64,000 nucleotides of DNA from Sediminicola sp. YIK13 (GTDB lineage: Bacteria > Bacteroidota > Bacteroidia > Flavobacteriales > Flavobacteriaceae): assembly GCF_001430825.1 (NCBI RefSeq), contig NZ_CP010535.1, forward strand, positions 186,001 through 250,000, in the 5' to 3' direction. Of this stretch, positions 41,601 through 49,445 are shown in pieces. The translations under genes were made by a program, and so were the position numbers. Under the pieces are notes generated by a model, which worked only from the letters and a program-made list of their open reading frames with translations, did not search any database and was not told where the DNA came from. Each line of letters opens with the position of its first letter. Position 1 is the stretch's first letter.

Positions 41601-44600
41601 CATTGACACCTAGTGGAAATGACTACGATCTTTCTGTTGCTGCTGCTGACGGTTCAGAAACAAAAGTGACCGGGGCTGGCATTAATACCGTTTCCGGAAC
41701 TGGAACAACTGCTGATCCTTATCTAGTGACAGGCACTGAAGTGGATGGTAGTATTACCAATGAGGTAAACACTGCCTTTGCAGTAAATGGCACCAATTTA
41801 GAAATTACAGATAGCAACAGTACACTTTCTGTTCCTTTGGCAAGTCTGGGTACAGATGACCAAAGCTTGAGCTTGGTAGGAAACACGTTGACCCTTGAAG
41901 ATGGCGGGACGGTAGACCTTGCCCTATATTTAGACAATACAGACGATCAAACGATTACGGCCTTCAGTATGGATGCCGCTAAAATATTGACCATTACTTT
42001 GGAGGACGGCAATACCCAGACCGTGGATCTTTCTTCTTTGGACAACAGTGGTACGGACGACCAGACGGTAACCGACTTCAGTATGGATGCCGCTAAAATT
42101 TTGACCATAACCTTGGAAGATGGCAATACACAAACTGTGGACCTTTCCTCTTTGAACGATAACGGTACAGACGATCAGGCCTTGAGCTTGGTCGGGAACA
42201 TTTTGACATTGGAAGATGGCGGAACAGTGGACCTTGCCCCATATTTGGATAATGTTGACAATCAGCAAATCAGTTTTGCAGGAAATATATTGACATTGGG
42301 CAATGGAACGGGAGCGGACACGACTGTGGATCTTTCCGGATACGTTTCTACGGATGACCAGGCCTTGAGCTTGGCAGGAAATACGTTGACCTTGGAAGAT
42401 GGTGGTACGGTAGACCTTGCCCCATATTTGGACAATTCCGATGATCAGGCCATCACCACATTCAGTTTGGATAACACCACCAAGATATTGACACTTACCT
42501 TGGAAGATGGAGGAACACAAACGGTAGATTTTACTGCTGTATTGGCTGCCGCTGATACCAATACGACAAACACAAGATTGGAAATTAATGGATCTGACCT
42601 GGAATTGGAAGATTCAGATGGGGCTGTTTTGTCTGTTTCCCTTGCAGCTTTAGCAGCGGCAACGGATACTGATGACCAGACTTTGAGCATAATAGGAAAC
42701 GATTTAACCATTCAAGACGGTAATACCGTAACCCTGCCAACGGCAGACGGTACGGAAACAATAGTTAATGCAGGAACCAATGTTACCGTTGCAGGTAACG
42801 GATCCATCGCCACTCCTTATGTGGTCAGTGTTACAACTTTGGACGATGCGGATGCGGATCCTACGAACGAATTGATCACCAGTGCCAATTTAACTGGCAC
42901 GGACCTTAATATTATTGATGCCGGTGGGACGACAACTATTGATCTTTCTTCTTTGGACAACAGTGGTACGGACGACCAGACGGTAACGGACTTCAGCATG
43001 GATGCCGCTAAAATTTTGACCATAACCCTGGAAGATGGCAATACACAAACTGTGGACCTTTCCTCTTTGAACGATAACGGTACAGACGATCAGGCCTTGA
43101 GCTTGGTCGGGAACATTTTAACATTGGAAGATGGTGGAACAGTGGACCTTGCCCCATATTTGGATAATGTTGACAATCAGCAAATCAGTTTTGCAGGAAA
43201 TATATTGACATTGGGCAATGGAACGGGAGCGGACACGACTGTGGATCTTTCCGGATACGTTTCTACGGATGACCAGGCCTTGAGCTTGGTAGGAAATACG
43301 TTGACCTTGGAAGATGGTGGTACGGTAGATCTTGCTCTATATTTAGACAATACAGACGATCAAACGATTACGGCCTTCAGTATGGATGCCGCTAAAATAT
43401 TGACCATTACTTTGGAGGACGGTAATACCCAGACCGTGGATCTTTCTTCTTTGGACAACAGTGGTACGGACGACCAAATCGCCTCTGAGGTTAATATTAC
43501 CGATGCGGCAGGGAATTTCACTGCTACGGAAGTTGAGGGTGCCTTGGCCGAATTGGCGGCTGGGAGTTCGGATGACCAGACGGTAACCGACTTCAGTATG
43601 GATGCCGCTAAAATTTTGACCATAACCTTGGAAGATGGCAATACACAAACTGTAGACCTTTCCTCTTTGAACGATAACGGTACAGACGATCAGGCCTTGA
43701 GCTTGGTCGGGAACATTTTGACCTTGGAAGATGGCGGAACAGTGGACCTTGCCCCATATTTGGATAATGTTGACAATCAGCAAATCAGTTTTGCAGGAAA
43801 TATATTGACATTGGGCAATGGAACGGGAGCGGACACGACTGTGGATCTTTCCGGATACGTTTCTACGGATGACCAGGCCTTGAGCTTGGCAGGAAATACG
43901 TTGACCTTGGAAGATGGTGGTACGGTAGACCTTGCCCCATATTTGGACAATTCCGATGATCAGGCCATCACCACATTCAGTTTGGATAACACCACCAAGA
44001 TATTGACACTTACCTTGGAAGATGGAGGAACACAAACGGTAGATTTTACTGCTGTATTGGCTGCCGCTGATACCAATACGACAAACACAAGATTGGAAAT
44101 TAATGGATCTGACCTGGAATTGGAAGATTCAGATGGGGCTGTTTTGTCTGTTTCCCTTGCAGCTTTAGCAGCGGCAACGGATACTGATGACCAGACTTTG
44201 AGCATAATAGGAAACGATTTAACCATTCAAGACGGTAATACCGTAACCCTGCCAACGGCAGACGGTACGGAAACAATAGTTAATGCAGGAACCAATGTTA
44301 CCGTTGCAGGTAACGGATCCATCGCCACTCCTTATGTGGTCAGTGTTACAACTTTGGACGATGCGGATGCGGATCCTACGAACGAATTGATCACCAGTGC
44401 CAATTTAACTGGCACGGACCTTAATATTATTGATGCCGGTGGGACGACAACTATTGATCTTTCTTCTTTGGACAATAGCGGTACGGACGACCAGACATTG
44501 ACTCTGGTTGGTAACAACTTGAGTATAGAAGATGGGAACACAGTGGTGTTGCCAACTGCAGACGGTACGGAAACAATAGTTAATGCAGGAACCAATGTTA

Positions 44601-47600
44601 CCGTTGCCGGTAACGGATCCATTGCCACTCCTTATGTGGTCAGTGTGGCAACTTTGGACGATGCTGATGCGGACCCTACGAACGAATTGATCACGAGTGC
44701 CAATTTGACCGGTACGGACCTTAATATTATTGATGCCGGTGGGACGACAACTATTGATCTTTCTTCTTTGGACAATAGCGGTACGGACGACCAGATCGCC
44801 TCTGAGGTCAATATAACCGATGCGGCAGGGAATTTTACTGCTACAGAAGTTGAAGGTGCCTTGGCTGAATTGGCAGCTGCAAGCTCTGATGACCAGGCCT
44901 TGAGCTTGGCTGGAAACACCCTGACTCTGGAAGATGGTGGCACAGTGGACCTTGCACCATATTTGGACAATACGGACAATCAGACTTTGTCCACATCTGG
45001 AGCCGCAGGGGATATCACTATCTCAGGTGGGAATAATATCTCAATAAATGTAAATGATGCGGATGCCGATGCAACGAACGAAATTCAGGCATTGAGCTCT
45101 ACGGACGGGTCAGTTACCTTGGTGCAGACTGGTGATGATTATGATCTTTCAGTAGCCGTTGCAGATGGTACCGAGACCCAAGTAAACGCTGGGACAAATG
45201 TTACCGTTGCAGGTAACGGATCCATTGCCACTCCTTATGTGGTCAGTGTGGCAACTTTGGACGATGCTGATGCGGACCCTACAAACGAATTGATCACCAG
45301 TGCCAACTTGACCGGTACGGACCTTAATATCATTGATGCCGGTGGGACGACAACTATTGATCTTTCTTCTTTGGACAATAGTGGTACGGACGACCAGATC
45401 GCCTCTGAGGTCAATATAACCGATGCGGCAGGGAATTTCACTGCTACAGAAGTTGAAGGTGCCTTGGCTGAATTGGCAGCTGCTAGCTCTGATGACCAGG
45501 CCTTGAGCTTGGCAGGAAATACGTTGACCTTGGAAGATGGTGGTACGGTAGATCTTGCCCCATATTTGGACAATACGGACACACAGGACCTATCCATAGA
45601 TGCGACTGGAAAGATCATCTCCTTAGTGGACGGTGGTTCTGTAACTATCGATGCGGACGATGCGGATGCGGACCCTACAAACGAATTGATCACCAGTGCC
45701 AACTTGACCGGTACGGACCTTAATATCATTGATGCCGGTGGGACGACAACTATTGATCTTTCCTCTTTGGACAACATTGGTACGGACGACCAGACATTGA
45801 CTCTGGTTGGTAACAACTTGAGTATAGAAGATGGGAACACAGTGGTGTTGCCAACTGCAGACGGCACGGAAACAATAGTTAATGCAGGAACCAATGTTAC
45901 CGTTGCAGGTAACGGATCCATTGCCACTCCTTATGTGGTCAGTGTGGCAACTTTGGACGATGCTGATGCTGATGTTACGAACGAATTGATCACCAGTGCC
46001 AACTTGACCGGTACGGACCTTAATATCATTGATGCCGGTGGGACGACAACTATTGATCTTTCTTCTTTGGACAACAGTGGTACGGACGACCAGATCGCCT
46101 CTGAGGTTAATATTACCGATGCGGCAGGGAATTTTACTGCTACGGAAGTTGAGGGTGCCTTGGCCGAATTGGCAGCTGGGAGTTCGGATGACCAGACGGT
46201 AACCGACTTTAGCATGGATGCCGCTAAAATTTTGACCATAACCTTGGAAGATGGCAATACACAAACTGTGGACCTTTCCTCTTTGAACGATAACGGTACA
46301 GACGATCAGGCCTTGAGCTTGGTCGGGAACATTTTGACCTTGGAAGATGGGGGTACGGTTGACCTTGCCCCATATTTGGATAATGTTGACAATCAGCAAA
46401 TCAGTTTTGCAGGAAATATATTGACATTGGGCAATGGAACGGGAGCGGATACCACTGTGGATCTTTCCGGATACGTTTCTACGGATGACCAGGCCTTGAG
46501 CTTGGCTGGAAACACCCTGACTCTGGAAGATGGTGGCACAGTGGACCTTGCACCATATTTGGACAATACGGACAATCAGACTTTGTCCACATCTGGAGCC
46601 GCAGGGGATATCACTATCTCAGGTGGGAATAATATCTCAATAAATGTAAATGATGCGGATGCCGATGCTACGAACGAAATTCAGGCATTGAGCTCTACGG
46701 ACGGGTCAGTTACCTTGGTGCAGACGGGTGATGATTATGATCTTTCAGTAGCCGTTGCAGATGGTACCGAGACCCAAGTAAACGCTGGGACAAATGTTAC
46801 CGTTGCCGGTAATGGTTCCATTGCCACTCCTTATGTGGTCAGTGTGGCAACTTTGGACGATGCTGATGCGGATCCAACAAACGAATTGATCACCAGTGCC
46901 AACTTGACCGGTACGGACCTTAATATCATTGATGCAGGAGGGACGACAACTATTGATCTTTCTTCTTTGGACAATAGCGGTACGGACGACCAGACATTGA
47001 CTCTGGTTGGTAACAACTTGAGTATAGAAGATGGGAACACAGTGGTGTTGCCAACTGCAGACGGTACGGAAACAATAGTTAATGCAGGAACTAATGTTAC
47101 CGTTGCAGGTAACGGATCCATTGCCACTCCTTATGTGGTCAGTGTGGCAACTTTGGACGATGCTGATGCGGACCCTACGAACGAATTGATCACCAGTGCC
47201 AACTTGACCGGTACGGACCTTAATATCATTGATGCCGGTGGGACGACAACTATTGATCTTTCTTCTTTGGACAATAGCGGTACGGACGACCAGATCGCCT
47301 CTGAGGTCAATATAACCGATGCGGCAGGGAATTTCACTGCTACAGAAGTTGAAGGTGCCTTGGCTGAATTGGCAGCTGCAAGCTCTGATGACCAGGCCTT
47401 GAGCTTGGCTGGAAACACCCTGACTCTGGAAGATGGTGGCACAGTGGACCTTGCACCATATTTGGACAATACGGACAATCAGACTTTGTCCACATCTGGA
47501 GCCGCAGGGGATATCACTATCTCAGGTGGGAATAATATCTCAATAAATGTAAATGATGCGGATGCCGATGCAACGAACGAAATTCAGGCATTGAGCTCTA

Positions 47601-49414
47601 CGGACGGGTCAGTTACCTTGGTGCAGACTGGTGATGATTATGATCTTTCAGTAGCCGTTGCAGATGGTACCGAGACCCAAGTAAACGCTGGGACAAATGT
47701 TACCGTTGCAGGTAACGGATCCATTGCCACTCCTTATGTGGTCAGTGTGGCAACTTTGGACGATGCTGATGCGGACCCTACAAACGAATTGATCACCAGT
47801 GCCAACTTGACCGGTACGGACCTTAATATCATTGATGCCGGTGGAACGACAACTATAGATCTTTCTTCTTTGGACAATAGTGGTACGGACGACCAGATCG
47901 CCTCTGAGGTCAATATAACCGATACGGCTGGGAATTTCACTGCTACAGAAGTTGAAGGTGCCTTGGCTGAATTGGCAGCTGCTAGCTCTGATGACCAGGC
48001 CTTGAGCTTGGCAGGAAATACGTTGACCTTGGAAGATGGTGGTACGGTAGATCTTGCCCCATATTTGGACAATACGGACACACAGGACCTATCCATAGAT
48101 GCGACTGGAAAGATCATCTCCTTAGTGGACGGTGGTTCTGTAACTATCGATGCGGACGATGCGGATGCGGACCCTACAAACGAATTGATCACCAGTGCCA
48201 ACTTGACCGGTACGGACCTTAATATCATTGATGCCGGTGGGACGACAACTATTGATCTTTCCTCTTTGGACAACATTGGTACGGACGACCAGACATTGAC
48301 TCTGGTTGGTAACAACTTGAGTATAGAAGATGGGAACACAGTGGTGTTGCCAACTGCAGACGGCACGGAAACAATAGTTAATGCAGGAACCAATGTTACC
48401 GTTGCAGGTAACGGATCCATTGCCACTCCTTATGTGGTCAGTGTGGCAACTTTGGACGATGCTGATGCTGATGTTACGAACGAATTGATCACCAGTGCCA
48501 ACTTGACCGGTACGGACCTTAATATCATTGATGCCGGTGGGACGACAACTATTGATCTTTCTTCTTTGGACAATAGCGGTACGGACGACCAGATCGCCTC
48601 TGAGGTCAATATTACCGATGCGGCAGGGAATTTTACTGCTACAGAAGTTGAAGGTGCCTTGGCTGAATTGGCAGCTGCAAGCTCTGATGACCAGGCCTTG
48701 AGCTTGGCTGGAAATACCCTGACTCTGGAAGATGGTGGCACAGTAGATCTTGCGCCATATATGGACAACACGGATACACAAGATCTATCCATAGATGCGA
48801 CGGGAAAGATCATCTCCTTAGTGGATGGTGGTTCTGTTACGATCGATGCGGATGATGCTGATGCGGATCCAACAAACGAATTGATCACGAGTGCCAATTT
48901 AACAGGTACGGACCTTAATATCATTGATGCCGGTGGGACAACGACCGTGGATCTATCCTCATTGGACAATAGCGGTACGGACGACCAGACCGCTGCCGAA
49001 GTAAATGTTGTAACTCCTGTAGATGTTGACGGTGACGGAACAACTGAGGGAACAGTGGAAGAAATGATTCAAGATATAGCGCCAATTGTTTCAAAAGCGG
49101 CAAGAATTTTTTATCCTCCTTCCATTGCGGTAGATGCTTCAACGAATGGATCATTTTCAATTGACTTATATCAAGAATATATAGATCAGTATGGTTCTCC
49201 AACAGTAGGTAGCGCAGGAGCTCCCGCAATGCTTCCCACGTATACTAGAACAGAATTGTACTATTATGTAACATATGCGGATCCGACTGTTTTTGGTGAT
49301 GGGACAAACGTTACAGGAATGTCGATTGATGCAAATGGGAACCTTTCTTATACCGTTCAGAACCAACCAACAGATTATAATGCATTGATTAATGTGGTTT
49401 TCGTAGTTAAATAA
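35615..49414 (+). CDS. Giant repeat-built secreted protein, about 4600 residues
   Basis: 4599 residues from the ATG at 35615, which gives a clean signal peptide (MSKKILLFIFLISGVAFSQ); an ATG at 35558 in frame would put 19 hydrophilic residues before it and is less likely. After a short Cys-containing region and a tail-fibre-like segment (GDIYVNTNTGTIYFWDGNSW), nearly all is repeats: 14 units of 67 residues (YTDEDGV motif), an 83-residue array (TYTNEDG/TYTITDD), then a mosaic of about 2400 residues built from GTDDQ-linked modules. The last 105 residues are unique (ARIFYPPSIAVDAS ... DYNALINVVFVVK). No CHU_C tail and no TNRRIT tail. It stands before a CHU_C protein (31 bases) and PorP/SprF, so a type IX-exported filamentous adhesin like SprB in size is the best inference. 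Confidence 0.78.
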   Translation: MSKKILLFIFLISGVAFSQTTVTLQDQCNCEVLSGTAVTAPGAAAPTGADIGDIYVNTNTGTIYFWDGNSWELTSSDNQQLQNFSFNAGSNQLTLVLENGGSLSVDLSSLNNIGTDDQTASEVIYDNSTSGLSAGTVQLAIDEISNAANSVNLIDNTDGTYTFTNADGTTVTISDTSVSTLTNNGDSTFTYTSEDGSTTLIDIRDFETLTAIALNADNTNIDYTDEDGVVTQLNLSAIVDNLETVTTIVANANGTFTYTDEDGVDTIIDITNLETLTTIALNADNTNIDYTDEDGVVTQLNLSAIVDNLETVTTIVANANGTFTYTDEDGVDTIIDITNLETLTTIALNADNTNIDYTDEDGVVTQLNLSAIVDNLETVTTIVANANGTFTYTDEDGVDTIIDITNLETLTTIALNADNTNIDYTDEDGVVTQLNLSAIVDNLETVTTIVANANGTFTYTDEDGVDTIIDITNLETLTIIALNADNTNIDYTDEDGVVTQLNLSAIVDNLETVTTIVANANGTFTYTDEDGVDTIIDITNLETLTSITLNADNTNIDYTDEDGVVTQLNLSAIVDNLETVTTIVANANGTFTYTDEDGVDTIIDITNLETLTSIALNADNTNIDYTDEDGVVTQLNLSAIVDNLETVTTIVANANGTFTYTDEDGVDTIIDITNLETLTSIALNADNTNIDYTDEDGVVTQLNLSAIVDNLETVTTIVANANGTFTYTDEDGVDTIIDITNLETLTSIALNADNTNIDYTDEDGVVTQLNLSAIVDNLETVTTIVANANGTFTYTDEDGVDTIIDITNLETLTTIALNADNTNIDYTDEDGVVTQLNLSAIVDNLETVTTIVANANGTFTYTDEDGVDTIIDITNLETLTTIALNADNTNIDYTDEDGVVTQLNLSAIVDNLETVTTIVANANGTFTYTDEDGVDTIIDITNLETLTTIALNADNTNIDYTDEDGVVTQLNLSAIVDNLETVTTIVANANGTFTYTDEDGVDTIIDITNLETLTTIALNADNTNIDYTDEDGVVTQLNLSAIVDNLETVTTIVANANGTFTYTDEDGVDTIIDITNLETLTTIALNADNTNLDYTDEDGVLTQIDLSALVDNLETVTTMVANPGSTFTYTDEAGIATVIDVKNLETLTTILNNGNGTITYTDELGANQTIVLLSTDLNNDIIVGSDGGLFLNVASVTVAETVTNLVDNLDGTITYTNEDGTPQTVSKADITDNADGTYTFTNNDGSDVTINTNGVAISNLIAGNRIATITNAAGASSDINESVTTLSDNLNGTFTYTSENGTVTTFDAKIASVVDNADGTYTITDDFGVAVTVDTNNTVTTLVDNGDGSFTYTSEDGTITTFTETLTTLVDNANGTFTYTNEDGITTTFDAKIASVVDNADGTYTITDDFGVAVTVDTNNTVTTLVDNANGTFTYTNEDGITTTFDAKIASVVDNADGTYTITDDFGVSVTVDTNNTVTTLVDNGDGSFTYTSEDGTITTFTETLTTLVDNANGTFTYTNEDGVATTFDAKIASVVDNADGTYTITDDFGVAVTVDTNNTVTTLVDNGDGSFTYTSEDGTITTFTETLTTLVDNANGTFTYTNEDGITTTFDAKIASVVDNADGTYTITDDFGVAVTVDTNNTVTTLVDNGDGSFTYTSEDGTITTFTETLSTLVDNANGTFTYTNEDGVATTFDAKRATALDNGDGTYTITDDSGNAVTIDSNQLAGSLVNNGDGTITYTDGTGPAQTIDLISNDANNDIVVGTDGGLYLNVASVTISETITNISDTGDGTITYVNESGTTQKVSKANITDNLDGTYTFSNNDGSDVIINTNGVAISNVIAGNRIATVTDAAGTVTDIDETITTLADNGDGTFTHTSENGTVTLFDAKRATVVDNTNGTYTITDDSGTAVLINTNQTTSSLVDNGNGTYTYTDETGAPQVIDTRANSNPYTPTSGLTSTDVQGALDELAASNAADNDTDATNEIQTLTSTDGSVTLTPSGNDYDLSVAAADGSETKVTGAGINTVSGTGTTADPYLVTGTEVDGSITNEVNTAFAVNGTNLEITDSNSTLSVPLASLGTDDQSLSLVGNTLTLEDGGTVDLALYLDNTDDQTITAFSMDAAKILTITLEDGNTQTVDLSSLDNSGTDDQTVTDFSMDAAKILTITLEDGNTQTVDLSSLNDNGTDDQALSLVGNILTLEDGGTVDLAPYLDNVDNQQISFAGNILTLGNGTGADTTVDLSGYVSTDDQALSLAGNTLTLEDGGTVDLAPYLDNSDDQAITTFSLDNTTKILTLTLEDGGTQTVDFTAVLAAADTNTTNTRLEINGSDLELEDSDGAVLSVSLAALAAATDTDDQTLSIIGNDLTIQDGNTVTLPTADGTETIVNAGTNVTVAGNGSIATPYVVSVTTLDDADADPTNELITSANLTGTDLNIIDAGGTTTIDLSSLDNSGTDDQTVTDFSMDAAKILTITLEDGNTQTVDLSSLNDNGTDDQALSLVGNILTLEDGGTVDLAPYLDNVDNQQISFAGNILTLGNGTGADTTVDLSGYVSTDDQALSLVGNTLTLEDGGTVDLALYLDNTDDQTITAFSMDAAKILTITLEDGNTQTVDLSSLDNSGTDDQIASEVNITDAAGNFTATEVEGALAELAAGSSDDQTVTDFSMDAAKILTITLEDGNTQTVDLSSLNDNGTDDQALSLVGNILTLEDGGTVDLAPYLDNVDNQQISFAGNILTLGNGTGADTTVDLSGYVSTDDQALSLAGNTLTLEDGGTVDLAPYLDNSDDQAITTFSLDNTTKILTLTLEDGGTQTVDFTAVLAAADTNTTNTRLEINGSDLELEDSDGAVLSVSLAALAAATDTDDQTLSIIGNDLTIQDGNTVTLPTADGTETIVNAGTNVTVAGNGSIATPYVVSVTTLDDADADPTNELITSANLTGTDLNIIDAGGTTTIDLSSLDNSGTDDQTLTLVGNNLSIEDGNTVVLPTADGTETIVNAGTNVTVAGNGSIATPYVVSVATLDDADADPTNELITSANLTGTDLNIIDAGGTTTIDLSSLDNSGTDDQIASEVNITDAAGNFTATEVEGALAELAAASSDDQALSLAGNTLTLEDGGTVDLAPYLDNTDNQTLSTSGAAGDITISGGNNISINVNDADADATNEIQALSSTDGSVTLVQTGDDYDLSVAVADGTETQVNAGTNVTVAGNGSIATPYVVSVATLDDADADPTNELITSANLTGTDLNIIDAGGTTTIDLSSLDNSGTDDQIASEVNITDAAGNFTATEVEGALAELAAASSDDQALSLAGNTLTLEDGGTVDLAPYLDNTDTQDLSIDATGKIISLVDGGSVTIDADDADADPTNELITSANLTGTDLNIIDAGGTTTIDLSSLDNIGTDDQTLTLVGNNLSIEDGNTVVLPTADGTETIVNAGTNVTVAGNGSIATPYVVSVATLDDADADVTNELITSANLTGTDLNIIDAGGTTTIDLSSLDNSGTDDQIASEVNITDAAGNFTATEVEGALAELAAGSSDDQTVTDFSMDAAKILTITLEDGNTQTVDLSSLNDNGTDDQALSLVGNILTLEDGGTVDLAPYLDNVDNQQISFAGNILTLGNGTGADTTVDLSGYVSTDDQALSLAGNTLTLEDGGTVDLAPYLDNTDNQTLSTSGAAGDITISGGNNISINVNDADADATNEIQALSSTDGSVTLVQTGDDYDLSVAVADGTETQVNAGTNVTVAGNGSIATPYVVSVATLDDADADPTNELITSANLTGTDLNIIDAGGTTTIDLSSLDNSGTDDQTLTLVGNNLSIEDGNTVVLPTADGTETIVNAGTNVTVAGNGSIATPYVVSVATLDDADADPTNELITSANLTGTDLNIIDAGGTTTIDLSSLDNSGTDDQIASEVNITDAAGNFTATEVEGALAELAAASSDDQALSLAGNTLTLEDGGTVDLAPYLDNTDNQTLSTSGAAGDITISGGNNISINVNDADADATNEIQALSSTDGSVTLVQTGDDYDLSVAVADGTETQVNAGTNVTVAGNGSIATPYVVSVATLDDADADPTNELITSANLTGTDLNIIDAGGTTTIDLSSLDNSGTDDQIASEVNITDTAGNFTATEVEGALAELAAASSDDQALSLAGNTLTLEDGGTVDLAPYLDNTDTQDLSIDATGKIISLVDGGSVTIDADDADADPTNELITSANLTGTDLNIIDAGGTTTIDLSSLDNIGTDDQTLTLVGNNLSIEDGNTVVLPTADGTETIVNAGTNVTVAGNGSIATPYVVSVATLDDADADVTNELITSANLTGTDLNIIDAGGTTTIDLSSLDNSGTDDQIASEVNITDAAGNFTATEVEGALAELAAASSDDQALSLAGNTLTLEDGGTVDLAPYMDNTDTQDLSIDATGKIISLVDGGSVTIDADDADADPTNELITSANLTGTDLNIIDAGGTTTVDLSSLDNSGTDDQTAAEVNVVTPVDVDGDGTTEGTVEEMIQDIAPIVSKAARIFYPPSIAVDASTNGSFSIDLYQEYIDQYGSPTVGSAGAPAMLPTYTRTELYYYVTYADPTVFGDGTNVTGMSIDANGNLSYTVQNQPTDYNALINVVFVVK
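36233..39046 (+). repeat. 201-bp tandem repeat array, 14 units
   Basis: Constant 201-bp (67-codon) spacing from 36233; the last unit, from 38846, has diverged. Each unit consists of two related halves, one with DNTNIDYTDEDGVVTQ and one with NGTFTYTDEDGVDTI. Units 6-9 (about 37.2-38.0 kb) are nearly identical at base level. In frame, no spacers, so not CRISPR. Confidence 0.93.
39629..40790 (+). repeat. 249-bp tandem repeat array
   Basis: Units of 83 codons start at 39629, 40046, 40295 and 40544. The first interval is 417 bp, one full unit plus a shortened unit of 168 bp lacking 27 codons. Shared motifs: GSFTYTSEDGTITTF, GTFTYTNEDGITTTFDAKIA, GTYTITDDFGVAVTVDTN. Confidence 0.88.
41830..49000 (+). 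repeat. Mosaic module array with 1515-bp and 2499-bp duplications
   Basis: A few modules recur in changing order: LSLVGNTLTLEDGGTVDLAPYL, FSMDAAKILTITLEDGN, ATEVEGALAELAA, VNAGTNVTVAGNGSIATPY, TNELITSANLTGTDLNII. About 0.9 kb at 42062-42976 recurs at 43577-44491 (offset 1515 bp). About 1.6 kb at 44480-46095 recurs at 46979-48594 (offset 2499 bp). Both offsets are multiples of three, so the frame is kept. Confidence 0.85.
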
Positions 49415-49445
49415 TCAAAATTAAGCCCCAACGAACAGAAATAAT

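Noticed and set aside
41930-48969. Antisense reading frames up to 258 codons in the giant repeat gene
   Set aside because: They follow the duplicated modules and lack start context; shadows of the sense coding sequence.
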